Positions 44,317 to 56,242 of a DNA stretch of 64,000 nt are shown piece by piece; the first letter of the stretch is position 1; each line of letters begins with the position of its first letter. The position numbers and the translations under genes were made by a program. The notes below the pieces were generated by a model that had not been told where the DNA came from, searched no databases, and saw only the letters and a list, made by a program, of their open reading frames with translations. This DNA comes from Sthenelais limicola (Eukaryota; Annelida; Polychaeta; Phyllodocida; Sigalionidae), in assembly GCA_942159475.1 (NCBI GenBank), contig OW804096.1, forward strand, positions 14,805,871 to 14,869,870, read 5' to 3'.

Positions 44317-45224
44317 CCCGATGGGCATTTGTGCGCAATATATGCGCAAAAAAACGGGTGCAACTGAATGCGCAATTGTTTTGAGATGAGAATTTACATT
44401 TTTTGCGCAATTTTAATTGCGTTAAAAAACGCATAAATTGCGTATACTTTTTGCATATATAATGCGCAATGATTGAGTATTTTTATGATTTAAATATGCG
44501 CATATATAATGCACAATTATTGCGAATTTTGAGCGCAATTCCATGGCATATATATGCGCTTTTCTTGCGCCTATTAATTGCATATATATTATCTGGTTGG
44601 GCATGGGTTAATATATTGATACATTATTTATTAATTCATCTTTATCGAGTATTTATTTATTTTCATTGTTTCATCAGTTTGTTTTTTCTTGGGTCACACA
44701 AGATCCAATCACATGTTATAAGCGTCTATAGCGGTACCTGAAATAAGAAATACAACATTTAATACACATCCCCCAATTGGTGACATTTTTTATCTTCTAA
44801 GGTTTTACTTAATGGAAATGCATTAAAGATGTAAATTCATTTAAATCCTGTTTCCTTTTTGCTTTACCCAGCTAAAGCAACAGAGTATTATCAGCTTTCG
44901 ATCTACTCCAATGATAGTGGAAGTAAAACCAGTACCTTGCTAACTTACTAATATGTCTAATTGTGTATTTTTCGAATGCCTCTTCACTTGACATTGGCCC
45001 CTTCCTCTTTTGTGCCAAGAACCAGTCCACTTCCAGATTAATCCTGCCCATCCTATGTCAGCCAGTCCCGAAACCTAAATTTATGAGAGAAAAAAATGCA
45101 CATGTATCAAGGGAGGTTCATTTAAGTATGATTAAATTCTCTGAATGATAAGTCGAGTTTACATTTTCTATACTGTACAAGCTTTTTAAGTATCAAGGTA
45201 TAAATACTCAAATTCTGCATAAAT

Positions 45225-45448
45225 GACATGTAGGCGAGTGCATGGTCATCTCTGGGGTTGTCTTCCTCCACTATAGTCTCTGCTGTCTCATCCTCCTAAG
45301 CCATGGCTGCATTCTCAAATCTGAGTAAGTGAAAGGAAGGCCGTCCTGCCATGGGAGCATGTGCAGTCTTGTTGAAGTCTAAGACTGGAGTGAGGGTGAG
45401 GGTGAATGTCCAGTGACAGAAGTGGCCTCTAGCTGTCCTTCTGGTACC
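45225..45448 (-). pseudogene. Possible decayed coding fragment inside the 44-47 kb element
   Basis: The minus strand reads KTFRRIGTRRTARGHFCHWT, then FTLTLTPVLDFNKTAHAPMA and GRPSFHLLRFENAAMA. An in-frame TAG comes next, then EDETAETIVEEDNPRDDH. Composition after the stop is still coding-like. No family recognised. It could be a remnant of the element's own protein or of a captured host exon. Confidence 0.3.
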
Positions 45449-46989
45449 AATGCGCCTGAATGTTTTTTTTAGAATTGCATAGGACCCAGAGTCAGGAGTC
45501 AGTCCTTTTGCGGTCTCTTGGCTCTGTATGTATTATTATGTGTGTGTGTGTCGATTTAACTATAAGTATCATTTTTATGCATGCTATTGACACAAGTATA
45601 TTAAATATGCTATATAGAATAATGTATATCAATACCTCTCCCCCTCTGATATATAATGATTATTACTATGTTGGAACCTTGTTTAAATAGACATACATCA
45701 AGTGGTGGTGAAATAACAATAGTGTGTATATTACGATTATATTCAATCAAAATTAATATCAAATAACAATGCTAGACTGTACTGCTAATAGAGATCATCC
45801 ATTTACGATTGAATATCAAATCACTCCCTTTTCAATATCTTAGTGAACGAAAAGACTATATATTCAATCGGCAGGGTATTGGGGCATGTCTAGACCTGTG
45901 CCTGGACACATGGCCAGACAGTTCCCGCCATCCCTGACCACAGGAATGCATAGTGACCATGCAGCGACGCATGTACTCAGTACTGGCCCCCATATGATTA
46001 ATTAACACAAACAAAGGGAACCCGGCGGGAAACATCGTAGGGTAACCAGACATCCAGGAAACGGTTATACTGAAACAACAATCCTCTTACTGGTCAGCCC
46101 TTTGTCTGTACCCTTGGGTCAGGAAACGGGTAAACTGAAATGCATACTCTCCTAAACATTTATTACTAGAATATGATCGAAACCCTTATAGACCCCTATA
46201 AAGTAACCCAAAATCATCCTTCCCCCTCACTTCTTTACCTCTTGATATATGTTTGGATGAATTGATGTTCAAGATGTTGGGAAACACTAAAAGCAGTTAT
46301 ATCCAATTAATCTACAGTCGTCTCTCTGAGAATCCAAAATCAACCAGACCCAGGTTTCTACATACCAGTTTAATACTAGTGTGATCCCCACGTAATTATT
46401 ATGAATTTATCAGTATGCAGAGGTAGATATAATATCAAAGATAGCAGTTGCGGCTAGTGGATGTATGTGATCGGTCAGGGTAAATACTCTGACGCTTAAG
46501 GAAATGGGAATCCCTAGCATTTAAGAGAATATCGGTGTGTTATAGCCTAACCATTTAACACTATATATTTCACAAATCTGCTGAATTCAGTCGGATCATA
46601 TAATTACCCTTATTAATGGCCTACTATATGTATTCATACAGGGTATGGAATCCCCCCCCCCCCCCCAGCCCCCACCATGAATGCCGTTTTCCGTTTTTAT
46701 AAACCCTATTTCCCGAATTCTAATTGCAATCCCGCTTTTTCGATTTGCATTCCCTACCTGGCTACATTGGATCTGGCTCTGAATTCCTTTCCACAATCCT
46801 GTAGGCCCTTTTAAATCACAAATCCCAACCCCAAATACACCCCAATCTCAGGGATATTTCCTACAATACTGTTGCTAATTGTCTGCCTTTGAATGATGGT
46901 TGAATATACAATGAGCTTGCATCCACAAAGGAAGGGGTATAGGAGTAATGAATTGAATTGATGTATCCTTCGCCATCTTCCCCATATTA
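45449..46989. other. Interior of the 3.4-kb element, nothing recognised
   Basis: AT-rich with a C15 run near 46,651-46,666. No intact ORF. Confidence 0.4.
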
Positions 46990-47450
46990 TTATATAGTGC
47001 AATGAAACAGCAAAGATCAAACCGCAAAAGTTGCACTCAAAATATGCAGATATTTTGCAGTTCTTTTATATTTAGTTATAGAAGAAAACAGGATACTGTG
47101 TTAAAAGGTACAACAAATATTTAACAAATAAGTCATTTTTCCTAGCTCAGGATGATGTGATTTTGTCTTTGATAATTAGCGCAATAAAACTGCAATGATG
47201 AAACCGCAAAAATGGTGCTCATAATATACAGATATTTTGCAGTATCTTGTGTTAGATACAGATCTACAAGAAGGATGGATATTGATTTTCTCTATCTAAC
47301 AAAATTAATGTCATTACATACATCATAAACCATTGTTTCAGTAGTTATTGTTTTGTCTATAACATAGTGCAATAAATCAGCAAAGATCATAGCGCAAAAA
47401 TTGTACTCAAAACATACAGATATTTTGCAGCATTGGGTGTTAGGCACTGA
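46990..47450 (+). repeat. Three direct repeats spaced ~187 bp
   Basis: Units begin near 46,995, 47,179 and 47,366 with AGTGCAAT(A/G)AA and continue CGCAAAA, then CTCA(A/T)AATAT and CAGATATTTTGCAG. They lie near the right end of the 3.4-kb element and could be transposase-binding or satellite units. Confidence 0.65.
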
Positions 47451-47702
47451 CATAAGCAGGTCGCATATTGGTTTTTATATGAACCAAAGGGAATTTCAAT
47501 ATATGTATCATATATGTTCTTTCAGTTCTTATTTCCTCCCAAAAGAAAGACCAGTGCAAAAAAAGGGCAAAAGATTTTGCAGGCATTTTTTCTTGTGTCT
47601 GCAATACATCAGCAATATATGTGCAAAGAATGTTGCATTGCAGTCTATTGCGGCTGTATTGCACATATATTGCACAAGGCATTGCACATCATGCCCATCG
47701 GG

Positions 47703-48126
47703 TAGTGGACAAAGGTGAGGTTTCACGGGGCAGGTGAAGGTCCAAATCTTTACGCCACAGTACTTGATATAAATGTGTTAGCTGATTGTGGGGATGTGTG
47801 AGGTAACAATCAGTGTGAAATCATCTGTCTGATCAGTTCACATGTTTGCAGAAGGCTTATCTACTCCACCCATGTACCACCCATTTCTCACCTCCACCAC
47901 TCCACCCTGCACCCCTCTGGTTATTACATAATAAGACAAGCCAGGCCTGCCCCTCACCCAGTCATGGTTGGTTGCCCACTCCCTCCCTTGCCTTCCAGCT
48001 CCCTGCCTCCCTGCCTCCCTCCCTCCCTAGCCTTTCACCCATTACCCCCATCTCTCTTTCTCTCTCTCACTCTGAGTGCTGTTTTAGTGCATTCTACTAA
48101 TTTTAGAGGGATGCACATACAAAATT
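47703..48126. other. Non-coding; pyrimidine-rich end
   Basis: CCTCCCTGCCTCCCTCCC patch at about 48,000-48,065. No gene. Confidence 0.4.
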
Positions 48127-48250
48127 TCCAACTTTTTTTAAGACCAACTTTTTTTACGACCAACTTTTTTTACGAACAACTTTTTTACGACCAACTTTTT
48201 ACGACCAACTTTTTTTACGACCAACTTTTTTTTAGGACTAACTTTTTTTC
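48127..48250 (+). repeat. Short tandem array, ACGACCAACTTTTTTT
   Basis: About seven units of 15-19 bp that differ mainly in T-run length. The ends (AGACC, AGGACT) are diverged. Confidence 0.85.
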
Positions 48251-48987
48251 AACGAACATTTTTTTCCCCAACCAACATCGATCAATATGATTGATACAAA
48301 ACTGATTCCAGTTTTTAAATAACTGAGCTCCACATGCATTGCACAAACACGCATTGAATTTGGAACAAATTTTGCGATTAAATTACAATTTTGACTATAT
48401 TTAACTGAAAACAATTCTGTATTGTTGCTAATTCATATATTTTAGGACGCCCTCAAAAAAAACCTAGAAGGTGAAAACTATAACAAAGACAGTATATATT
48501 ACAGTTTGAAAAAAATCTATATCTGGGTTCTTGGTGAGAAATATGAATATGTTTCGAAAAGTCGTCATTTTCAGTTTAAGAAAGACTAAATTTCAGTAAC
48601 TATAACTTGACATCGTGCACAAATAATTGATCCTGAGAAGTTGTTTCCTTTGGAAACACAGGGTATATACATTAAGTTTAACTGATTATAACGTTAAATA
48701 GAAAAATAGTTGATTAAATCATTGCTTAACTTAATTATTAGTTAACTTATAACTTGTTCTCATGATTTAAGAAGTTGGTCCGCTAATGCCAATTAATGCT
48801 CTGAAACAGGAGAAATAAATGATTAAGATTATCCTAAACATAATCCTAATTACTCAGTCGGTCTCCGGTGCAAATGTTTTTTTTTAAATATATAATGGAG
48901 GCGGGAATTTTAATGGAAGTATTACAAGAGTAATTTGACATGAATGATATTATTCTCTTATATTATTTTATTCTACATAAGTAGAGT
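48251..48987. other. Non-coding, nothing recognised
   Basis: AT-rich. Confidence 0.4.
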
Positions 48988-49150
48988 TCAATTCAATTTG
49001 ATCAAAAAAATCTTTTATTGCTGATGTCATTACAATTCGCTGGCTCATTTCTAGTAACTAGTTCTTCCAAGGAGTGCCGCTTTTGAGTTGAGTCTTATAT
49101 TCAACAGGGAACGTTACAAAAATAGGTTGTTTTTGAAACAGGCACAAATT
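48988..49150 (-). mobile_element. LINE 3'-end fragment
   Basis: Matches the 3' end of the 6,685 LINE in layout: TTCAATTCAATTTGATC, then CTTTTATTGCTGAT, and TTCTTCCAAGGAGTGCC against TTCTTCCAGAGAGTGCC. No coding part. Confidence 0.55.
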
Positions 49151-49177
49151 CGAATGAGATGTGATGAATGAGTAATT

Positions 49178-49412
49178 GGGTCAGATTTTCAGAAAATGTA
49201 CAATTCGCCTTCACCAATCCTCTCAAATAACCCACATTTAAGACAAAAATGAGCTTCAAAATGCAGTTTAACATAACAGAACCGATAGTTTAAATCAATT
49301 CGATACCAAATATACTCAGATATACTCGGTATTCATCATTTTTCAGCCTAATTTAGGAGAATTTCCTAAATGTGTAGAGCTGCCAATTGTACATTTTCTG
49401 AAAATCTGACCC
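49178..49412 (-). mobile_element. GGGTCAG-family element, type B
   Basis: Complete copy flanked by AATT/AATT. This shows that the flanking 4-mer is not always ATAT and supports a 4-bp target duplication. Confidence 0.9.
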
Positions 49413-49571
49413 AATTACACATGGAATGATGTTACAATGTGTCAATAGTCGATAATGGTAACAATAGACTGACTGATCGAGCTATAAAACTATTAAACAG
49501 GTTAATGGCTGTCGTCATGTAATAAATACATGAAGGGATATTTGAACATTATTCCATTGGCTTTATTTCCA

Positions 49572-49625
49572 TTAGGTATTACACAGGTATTACACAGGTA
49601 TTATAGAGGTATTACACAGGTGTAA
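49572..49625 (+). repeat. 13-bp minisatellite
   Basis: About four units of AGGTATTACACAG with one variant (ATTATAGAGG). Confidence 0.8.
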
Positions 49626-49747
49626 TATCTATATGATCTAGAAACACAAGGTTAAGACAGGGCACACAACTTTATCTAGAGTTGAAGGGTCGAGCAGGTG
49701 GTAATGTAGTCGGATTATCAATATTCAGCAGTCTTAGTTATGTATAT

Positions 49748-49982
49748 GGGTCAGATTTTCAGAAAATGTACAATTCAACTTCGCCAATTTTCTCAAATAA
49801 CCCGAATTTCAGACCAAAATAAAGTTCAAAATACAGTTCAACCTAACCAAACAGATTACTAGAATCAATGCAATGCCGAATATACTCGAATTTACCTAGT
49901 ATTGGCCAAATTGCAGCCTAATTTAGCAGATTTTACTAAATATGTACAGCTGCCAATTTTACATTTTCTGAAAATCTGACCC
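49748..49982 (-). mobile_element. GGGTCAG-family element, type A
   Basis: Both termini intact; type A interior in reverse (AACCTAACCAAACAGATT). Confidence 0.9.
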
Positions 49983-51398
49983 ATTATATGAAGAACAAGT
50001 CAAGCCCAGTTTATACTCTAATATATTCTGTTTATTCATTGAGATCCACAAATTATTTATAAGATTTAAGATTTCCACTGCATCACGTAACCAATAAGAA
50101 GCATATCAAATATTATTACTGCGTGTGTACGCTCATTATCCAATAGGCAAGAACCGAAACGCTATCTTTAGGTCAAAATACCACATCTGGCACTGATTTC
50201 ATACAGGCACCGGGGCCTATCTGAGAGTGGGTGGGGCACTGACCACAGCTGTAGGTACACACCTGCTCATACACAGTGCGGGTGCATGCATCATGCACTC
50301 AACCTGCACCTACACACAACATTTGTTCTGTTATTTGTTTTCCATAACTATTAAAGGAACATTAAGTAAGATGAAGATAGGGCATGGTGTTGTCTCATAT
50401 ATCCTAAAGTTTTGTGGCAATATTAAATGTTTTTCTGTCTCTAAAATTACATTTAATGAAGGGCCCTCTCTGGGTCCATTGAAACCTGCACCCTCATAAT
50501 GTAAACACAGGTGGTTTGACCCCTCTTCCGGTCAAAATTACCCATCCTCCTCTACTCTGGCCCCAGTCTACCAGTCAGCATGTCCCATTCCGAATCTTGG
50601 CTATTATAATATATATTAACTAATAGGGAATGAACTAATAAGATTAATATGACATAATTTGAAATTAAAATCATAAAAATACCCACTTTATTAGAAATGG
50701 GAATAAACATACACACACATGTATGAGCAATTCCACCAATTGGCTACTCCACGATTGTCTCTTGTACTGACACTCAGAAAAGGAGGCTTCGGTCGACATA
50801 ACATTGCCGTAGCGTATGCATGCCGAGTATGTATACCATCGGTAAACATTATACATGAACGTCATCTTATTAAAAGCAGCTTAATCATCGAGAAAAACAT
50901 TCACATTAAGTAACTACGTAGACAAAATGATTCCCAAGATGGAATTTTCATAAATCAAGCCCGTTGAAGAATCGCTCCCATAGAAATTGGCCTGGCCGCG
51001 CTGCTATTATGTCGACGAAAATGGCAAAAGTACATAAGAAAACCGTTGATACGCCTTATACTAGGTGGCGCGATCGGCATTCAATTACAAGCGAATTGGT
51101 CGTCATTTGGCCATCCAGGGCTGAACATTCTTAATTAACTAATATGTTTTTCAGCATTTTATTGGGCCTCCCTTGATTTTCCTTCATCTTTAAGGCCCAG
51201 AATCACAGTTTTTTACCCCATGCCTGAATTCTTAGGAAAAACTATGTAAATAGAGGGTATTTCTGATGTATTTCGGGCGGGCAGACACGAAAAAACAATT
51301 AAAAAATGTCTCCAATCATTCTTTCCCATTCAAATAAGCAAAAGACAATTTTAGGGTAAAATGACGACCAAATGGTGGATTCTCTCGTATACATGTAT
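49983..51398. other. Non-coding, nothing recognised
   Basis: Chance frames only (the longest is 90 codons at 50,227 without domains). Confidence 0.4.
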
Positions 51399-51808
51399 GG
51401 GTCAGATCTTCAGAAAATGTACAATTGGCAGCTGTACACATTTAGGAAATTTTGCTACATTAGGCTGAAAAATGATGAATACCAGTTATATCTGAGTATA
51501 TTTGGTATCGCATTGATTTAAAGTATCAGTTCTGTTATGTTAAACTGCATTTTAAAGCTCATTTTTGTCTCCCTCTCTCTCCCTCTCTCTCTCCCTTTCC
51601 CTGTCCCTGTCCCTCTCTGTGTATATATGGTTCTCTCTGTCTCCCTCTCTCTCTGTCTCCCTCTCTCTCTGTCTCCCTATCTCTCTGTCTCCCTCTCTCT
51701 CCCTCTCCCCCCCCCCCTCTCTCTCCCTCTTCTCCCCTCTCTCTCCTTCTGTGGGCTATTTGAGAGGATTGGTGAAGGCGAATTGTACATTTTTTGAAAA
51801 TCTTACCC
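51399..51808 (+). mobile_element. GGGTCAG-family element, type B, with internal CT microsatellite
   Basis: Flanked by GTAT/GTAT. The normal order runs to CTCATTTTTGTCT, then ~185 bp of CTCCCTCTCTCT-type repeat replaces the usual few bases, then GGGCTATTTGAGAGGATTGG resumes. The microsatellite therefore grew inside one copy. Confidence 0.9.
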
Positions 51809-51920
51809 GTATACATACATACTGCGCAAAAGCTTTTTATTAGGTATTGACATTGTGAACTCTTTAGGTTAACTAGTGCAGAGCAACTACAACTACAACT
51901 ACAACATCACGATTCTATAT

Positions 51921-52155
51921 GGGTCAGATTTTCAGAAAATGTACAATTCGCCTTCACCAATCCTCTCAAATAACCCAAATGTAAGACAAAAATCAGGTTT
52001 GAAATACAGCTCAACCTAACCAAACCGATTGCTAGAATCAATGCAATGCCAAATATACTCGAATTTACCTAATATTGACCAAATTGCAGCCTAATTTAGC
52101 AGAATTTACTAAATGTGTAGAGCTGCCAATTGTACATTTTCCGAAAATCTGACCC
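51921..52155 (-). mobile_element. GGGTCAG-family element, type A
   Basis: Complete copy flanked by ATAT/ATAT. Confidence 0.9.
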
Positions 52156-52324
52156 ATATACCCTGCCCCAGAAAGGGGCGTGGCAGTTCCACTTCATGAA
52201 CGCTCTGACACCATACCAGACCTCTAACAGTTGGATTTGCCAGGCACACATCTCAAAGTGCTTCCAAACTGAATCCAAAGCGACTTCTACAATCCGTTCT
52301 ATTATTCATACCCTTCAGAAAGTC

Positions 52325-52812
52325 ACTCTCTCCCTCTGGATCTGTGTGGGTCAGTCGCTCTCTCCCTCTCTCTCCCTCTCTCTCTCTCCCTCTCTCTCCT
52401 TCTCCCTGTCCCTGTCCCTCTGTGTGTGTGGTTTTCTGTGTCTCTCTGTGTCTCCCTCTCTCTGTGTCTCCCTCTCTCTGTGTTTCCCCCTCTCTGTGTC
52501 TCCCTCTCTCTCTCTCTCTCCCTCTCTCTCTCCCTCTCTCTCTCCCTCTCTCTCTCTCCCACTCTCTCTCTCCGTCTCTCTCGCCCCCTCTATCTCTCCC
52601 TCTTCCCCTCTCTCTCTCCTTCTCTCTCGCCCCCTCTCTCTCTCCCTCTCACCCTCTCTCTCTCCCTCTATGTGTGTGGTTCTCTGTGTGTCTGTCACTC
52701 TCTCTCTCCCTCCCTCTCTCTCTTCCTCTCTCTCTCCCTCTCTCTCTCCCTCTCTCTCTCCCTCCCTCTCTCTCTCTCCCTCTCTCTCTCTCTCCCTCTC
52801 TCTCTGTGCGTC
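52325..52812 (+). repeat. CT-rich microsatellite (~490 bp)
   Basis: CTCTCTCTCCCTCTCT-type repeats interrupted by two TGTGTGTGGTTCTCTGTGTG blocks. The Ser/Leu/Pro and Arg/Glu frames here are artefacts. A similar, shorter array lies inside the element at 51,399. Confidence 0.95.
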
Positions 52813-54283
52813 CTTTGCTCTAGTACAGCACCCCGTTTCAAATGTACTAAACATTATCATCTGAGATCTAAATGACCTAGGAATCATTAATTGCCAATTA
52901 CAATTATATTATAACCCTGACATCAAATTTTTGATCTACACAAGCCAGTAGCAAACCAACAGCTAACAAGCTCGTTTAACTATGTTATATCATGCCATGT
53001 TATCTTATTCTATCATTTCATAATGAAATTAATTAATTAATTAATTAATTAACTAATAATATTATCGTCGCATGTTATTCTTAAATCTATCAAACCTCTT
53101 GGAAGTATATATATCCAAGTAGAAAAACATTATCAAAGGTCTTATTATTACTTGTTAGACATAGGTCCTTCAGACGCACCTCATCTACTCGATTATTATA
53201 TTATATATTCTTCTTCTCAGAGCCTAAATTAAATATCCAAAAGCCTCCAAAATTAAAGGTAACCGCCGGTAGAAATGGAATTAAATTTTCATATAGGCAT
53301 GTAGACCCTTTTGTCGTTTCATATTGTATCTCGTATTAAGTTAGACAAATAAAAGATTTTCTTATCTTATCTTATAACTGATACTCACTAGCAACGAGCC
53401 TTTATAGTAGTAGACTTTACTAGAACAATAACCAAAATGTGTTTCCCGGACTCTATAATTAACCTACAACTATCTTTTTTAAAAAATGGATTCACACCCA
53501 GTAGTTAAAAACATACTGTAAGAGCTGGATTTGTATTCAGATGTATGGCTCCTATTTGTATAACACCCTTAGATACAAATGTCTTGAATTAAATTGAATT
53601 AAATGGTCCAGACTGAAAAGGTATTTGAAAATCAATGCGAATTGGCTGACTGAGTAAATTTGTATTGCAAAATTGTTGTCAGTTCATAATGATTCTTCCA
53701 TGATTATGGCTCTTTTCTATGCGGAATGATTGTAAAATCATAAAGGTGTGGTATATCTGACGGTCATGTTTTAATAGTTCGGACGACTTTCTATTAGTAT
53801 TGGTTTCTTTACCTTGTTGTTTAAGATTTGGCCAGTAAACTTTTGAAAAATGGCGTTTAATTAGTTTTCTTGAGGATATTAATCGATTGTTTTTTATATT
53901 TCTATACATGAAATGTATCACAATTGTGAAATCGTTGGGAAATAAAACCTTTTTTAAAATAAAATCTATGCCAGAGTTTAAGGTAAAAATCAAGTCTCTG
54001 ATTTACTTAATCCCTGAGCTGGCAATTAAAGGCCTTGCCCTATAAAACATCTGGATGAATTAAATATTTAAAAAAAAACATGGAATTCAGCAACGAATAT
54101 CTATCTTCATTGTACTTGACTACTCGTGAAATGATTTGATTTATTGGCTTGCTGCATAAATATTCCAAAATAAAAAAAAAATGGGGCCTGGGAAATAATT
54201 CTTTCTTCAAATTACATACTATGCATTTACAGGCTTTCAAGAGTGGGGGTGATGTATCACCATTCATAGCCTCCCCCTTATGT
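52813..54283. other. Non-coding with LINE-like 3' tails
   Basis: (ATTA)n at 53,028-53,055; ATAAAAGATTTTCTTATCTTATCTTAT near 53,350 (read in pieces) and TTGAATTAAATTGAATTAAA near 53,583 look like non-LTR 3' tails. No RT coding sequence remains. Confidence 0.4.
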
Positions 54284-54518
54284 GGGTCAGATTTTCAGAA
54301 AATGTACAATTGCTAGATCTACCCATTTAGGAAATTCTCCTAAATCAGGCTGAAAAATGAAGAATACCAGGTATATCTGAGTATATTTGGTATCACATTG
54401 ATTTAAGGTATCAATTCTGTTATGTCAAACTGTAGTTTGAAGCTGATTTTTGTCTTGAATGCGAGCTATTTGAGAGGGTTGGTGAAGGTGAATTGTACAT
54501 TTTCTGAAAATCTGACCC
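54284..54518 (+). mobile_element. GGGTCAG-family element, type B
   Basis: Complete copy with slightly diverged left subterminal region (AATTGCTAGATCTACCCA). Confidence 0.85.
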
Positions 54519-54611
54519 AACTATCTCTCTTTAATCAGAGACCATAACATTCTGAATAAAGTCTGGCAAGATTGTTATTGGGGCCTGTGCATAACCTTAG
54601 TCTAAGTCTTA

Positions 54612-54845
54612 AGGCTGGTCTCCACTGGCTGCGGTAAGCTCTGCGGTAAGCCTTGTGATGGTTTGTGCTGGTTCTGTAGGTGGAGAGGAATGACGAGGTC
54701 CTGCCTACATGGAATACTGGCCTGTAGGCAGGACCTCGCCACTTCTCACCATCACAGCACCATCACGAGGCTTACCGCAGAGCTTACCACAGAGCTTACC
54801 GCAGAGCTTACCACAGAGCTTACCACAGCCAGTGAAGACCACCCT
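54612..54845. mobile_element. Harbinger-like foldback element with TTA duplication
   Basis: TTA|AGGCTGGTCTCCACTGGC at left and GCCAGTGAAGACCACCCT|TTA at right. Inside are GGTAAGCTCTGCGGTAAGCC and its inverted counterpart, which has expanded into tandem 14-bp units (CTTACCACAGAG/CTTACCGCAGAG). A 3-bp TTA duplication is typical of PIF/Harbinger. Confidence 0.8.
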
Positions 54846-54981
54846 TTAGGTAGATTGCCTAAGTCATAGGTTCCTATGACTGGGTTTCAGGCTAGGAAGA
54901 TGATGTGCCTAACGTTAGGCAAGCCCTAAAAAGAGTTGCTAGAGTGGCCTAAGTTGTTTTTCCTTCTTAGGCAATGACTTA

Positions 54982-55425
54982 AGGTGCAATTCCACTGGAT
55001 CGCTCTTTTGGTCTGCTCTTCATTCGCTCTTTTATTTCCCAGAGCGCCTAACAAGCGAAGTCAGAGCGAAACCAGAGTGGTCAATAGATTCGTAACTACG
55101 CTTTCTATACGCTCTTAAAAACTGCTATGTGCGCTTCTTTGGAAGAGCGCAGGACGTTGCGCTAATGTCTGTCGTGTTTGATTTGAGCGCAGCAAGGTGC
55201 TGTTCTTTCCACGTCTTTTGGTAGCGGTCTAATAGCGCAGTGAAGGCAGACCAATCCACTTTCTATTGATTTCATCAGGAAACAAGCGCACCAGTAGAAT
55301 CGCTCTGCGCTTGTATTGTGCTAAAAATAAAAGCGGATGTAGAGCGAATGAAGAGCACACTATAAAGAAGTGAGGCAAGAGCGAGCCATGAGCGCAGGTA
55401 CAAGCGATCTAGTGGAATCTTACCT
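54982..55425. mobile_element. Harbinger-like element, GAGCG-rich, TTA duplication
   Basis: TTA|AGGTGCAATTCCACTGGATC at left and GATCTAGTGGAATCTTACCT|TTA at right. The 444-bp interior repeats AGAGCG/CGCTCT. It is a different family from 54,612, but it shares the CCACTGG terminal core and TTA duplication. No transposase. Confidence 0.8.
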
Positions 55426-55429
55426 TTAG

Positions 55430-56180
55430 AAATTGTTCCTATGTGTAGAGGGTTTTTTTTGTCCTGCATGTTCTCGGAATCTGTGATGTTACCAACTGTT
55501 TTTCTGCACAGTACAGTTCCATCAACCCACTCTAGGGGACAATATGTGTGTTTTGTGAAGGTAACTGGGGGTGAAAATGGGATTTTGAAGCCTTTTTTAA
55601 TCGGGATAGTCACAGTGTATTTATAGCCTTTTGTCCTTTTCCTTTTGTATGGACAAAGGACTGATCACATGACCTCTTAAAAGTAAATGTGATGCTGTCA
55701 TGCCTTTGATGGCTCATGGGGCTATACACATCCCGGAGGAGGGAGAGGGGAAGGAGAGAAAGCAGAAGCAGGGGGAGAGGGCGAGATTGAAGAAGATGGG
55801 AGGGAGAGGGTCAGGGAATTTGGGGAAGGGAGTAGAAAAAGAGGGGCAGGATAAGAGAGACAGAGAAGAGGGAGAGGGAAAAGAGGGGAGGGAGAGGGTG
55901 TAGGGGGAAGGGAGGAAGAAGAAAGAAGGGGAGAGGGAGAGAGAAGAGGGGGAAGTGGAGAGAAAGAGGGGTGGAATGGAGACCTGTGGGGGAGAGGGAG
56001 AGTGAAGGAATAGGTGGGAGGGAGAGGGAGAGGTGTAGGGATAGAGGGCTAGTAATAGATATATGTGATATGTTGAGTGTGGTAATGGGTGGAATTATGT
56101 TTGTACAGAAACCTGATTTAGTTTTTTCTTTTTTTCTGCAAAGAGAGAGAGAGAGGGGGAGGTGTAGGGAGAGAAGTCCA
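55430..56180 (+). repeat. Tandem duplicated unit, copy 1
   Basis: A ~240-bp core (GGGTTTTTTTTGTCCTGCATG ... GATTTTGAAGCCTTTTTTAA ... TTTATAGCC) followed by a GGGAGAGGGGAA-type purine tract (~55,735-56,030). The core recurs at 56,243. Confidence 0.65.
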
Positions 56181-56242
56181 TAGTCCATAGAAATATGATT
56201 ATTATGTTAGTTAATGGAATCCATAACTAATATATAAAGCTC

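Larger units (their letters stand above)
44317..47702. mobile_element. ~3.4-kb element with CCCGATGGGCAT inverted termini
   Basis: Left end CCCGATGGGCAT and right end ATGCCCATCGGG are exact inverted repeats. The next ~20 bp inward is also related (TGTGCGCAATATATGCGCAA against the reverse-complemented TGTGCAATATATGTGCAA). Flanks are TAGTA (44,312-44,316) and TAGTG (47,703-47,707), a 5-bp duplication with one change or simply a TA duplication. The left subterminal ~280 bp repeats TGCGCAA many times and the right carries TTGCAC/GCAATA repeats. No intact transposase is visible. Superfamily unassigned. Confidence 0.6.

Noticed and set aside
47160..47720. Regular TTGCAG/GCAATA repeats as a CRISPR-like array
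   Set aside because: Spacing and units are irregular, the window is eukaryotic, and the repeats belong to a transposon end.
51537..52887. Long frames (up to 244 codons) in the CT-rich region
   Set aside because: Translations of CT/GA microsatellites on both strands; artefacts.
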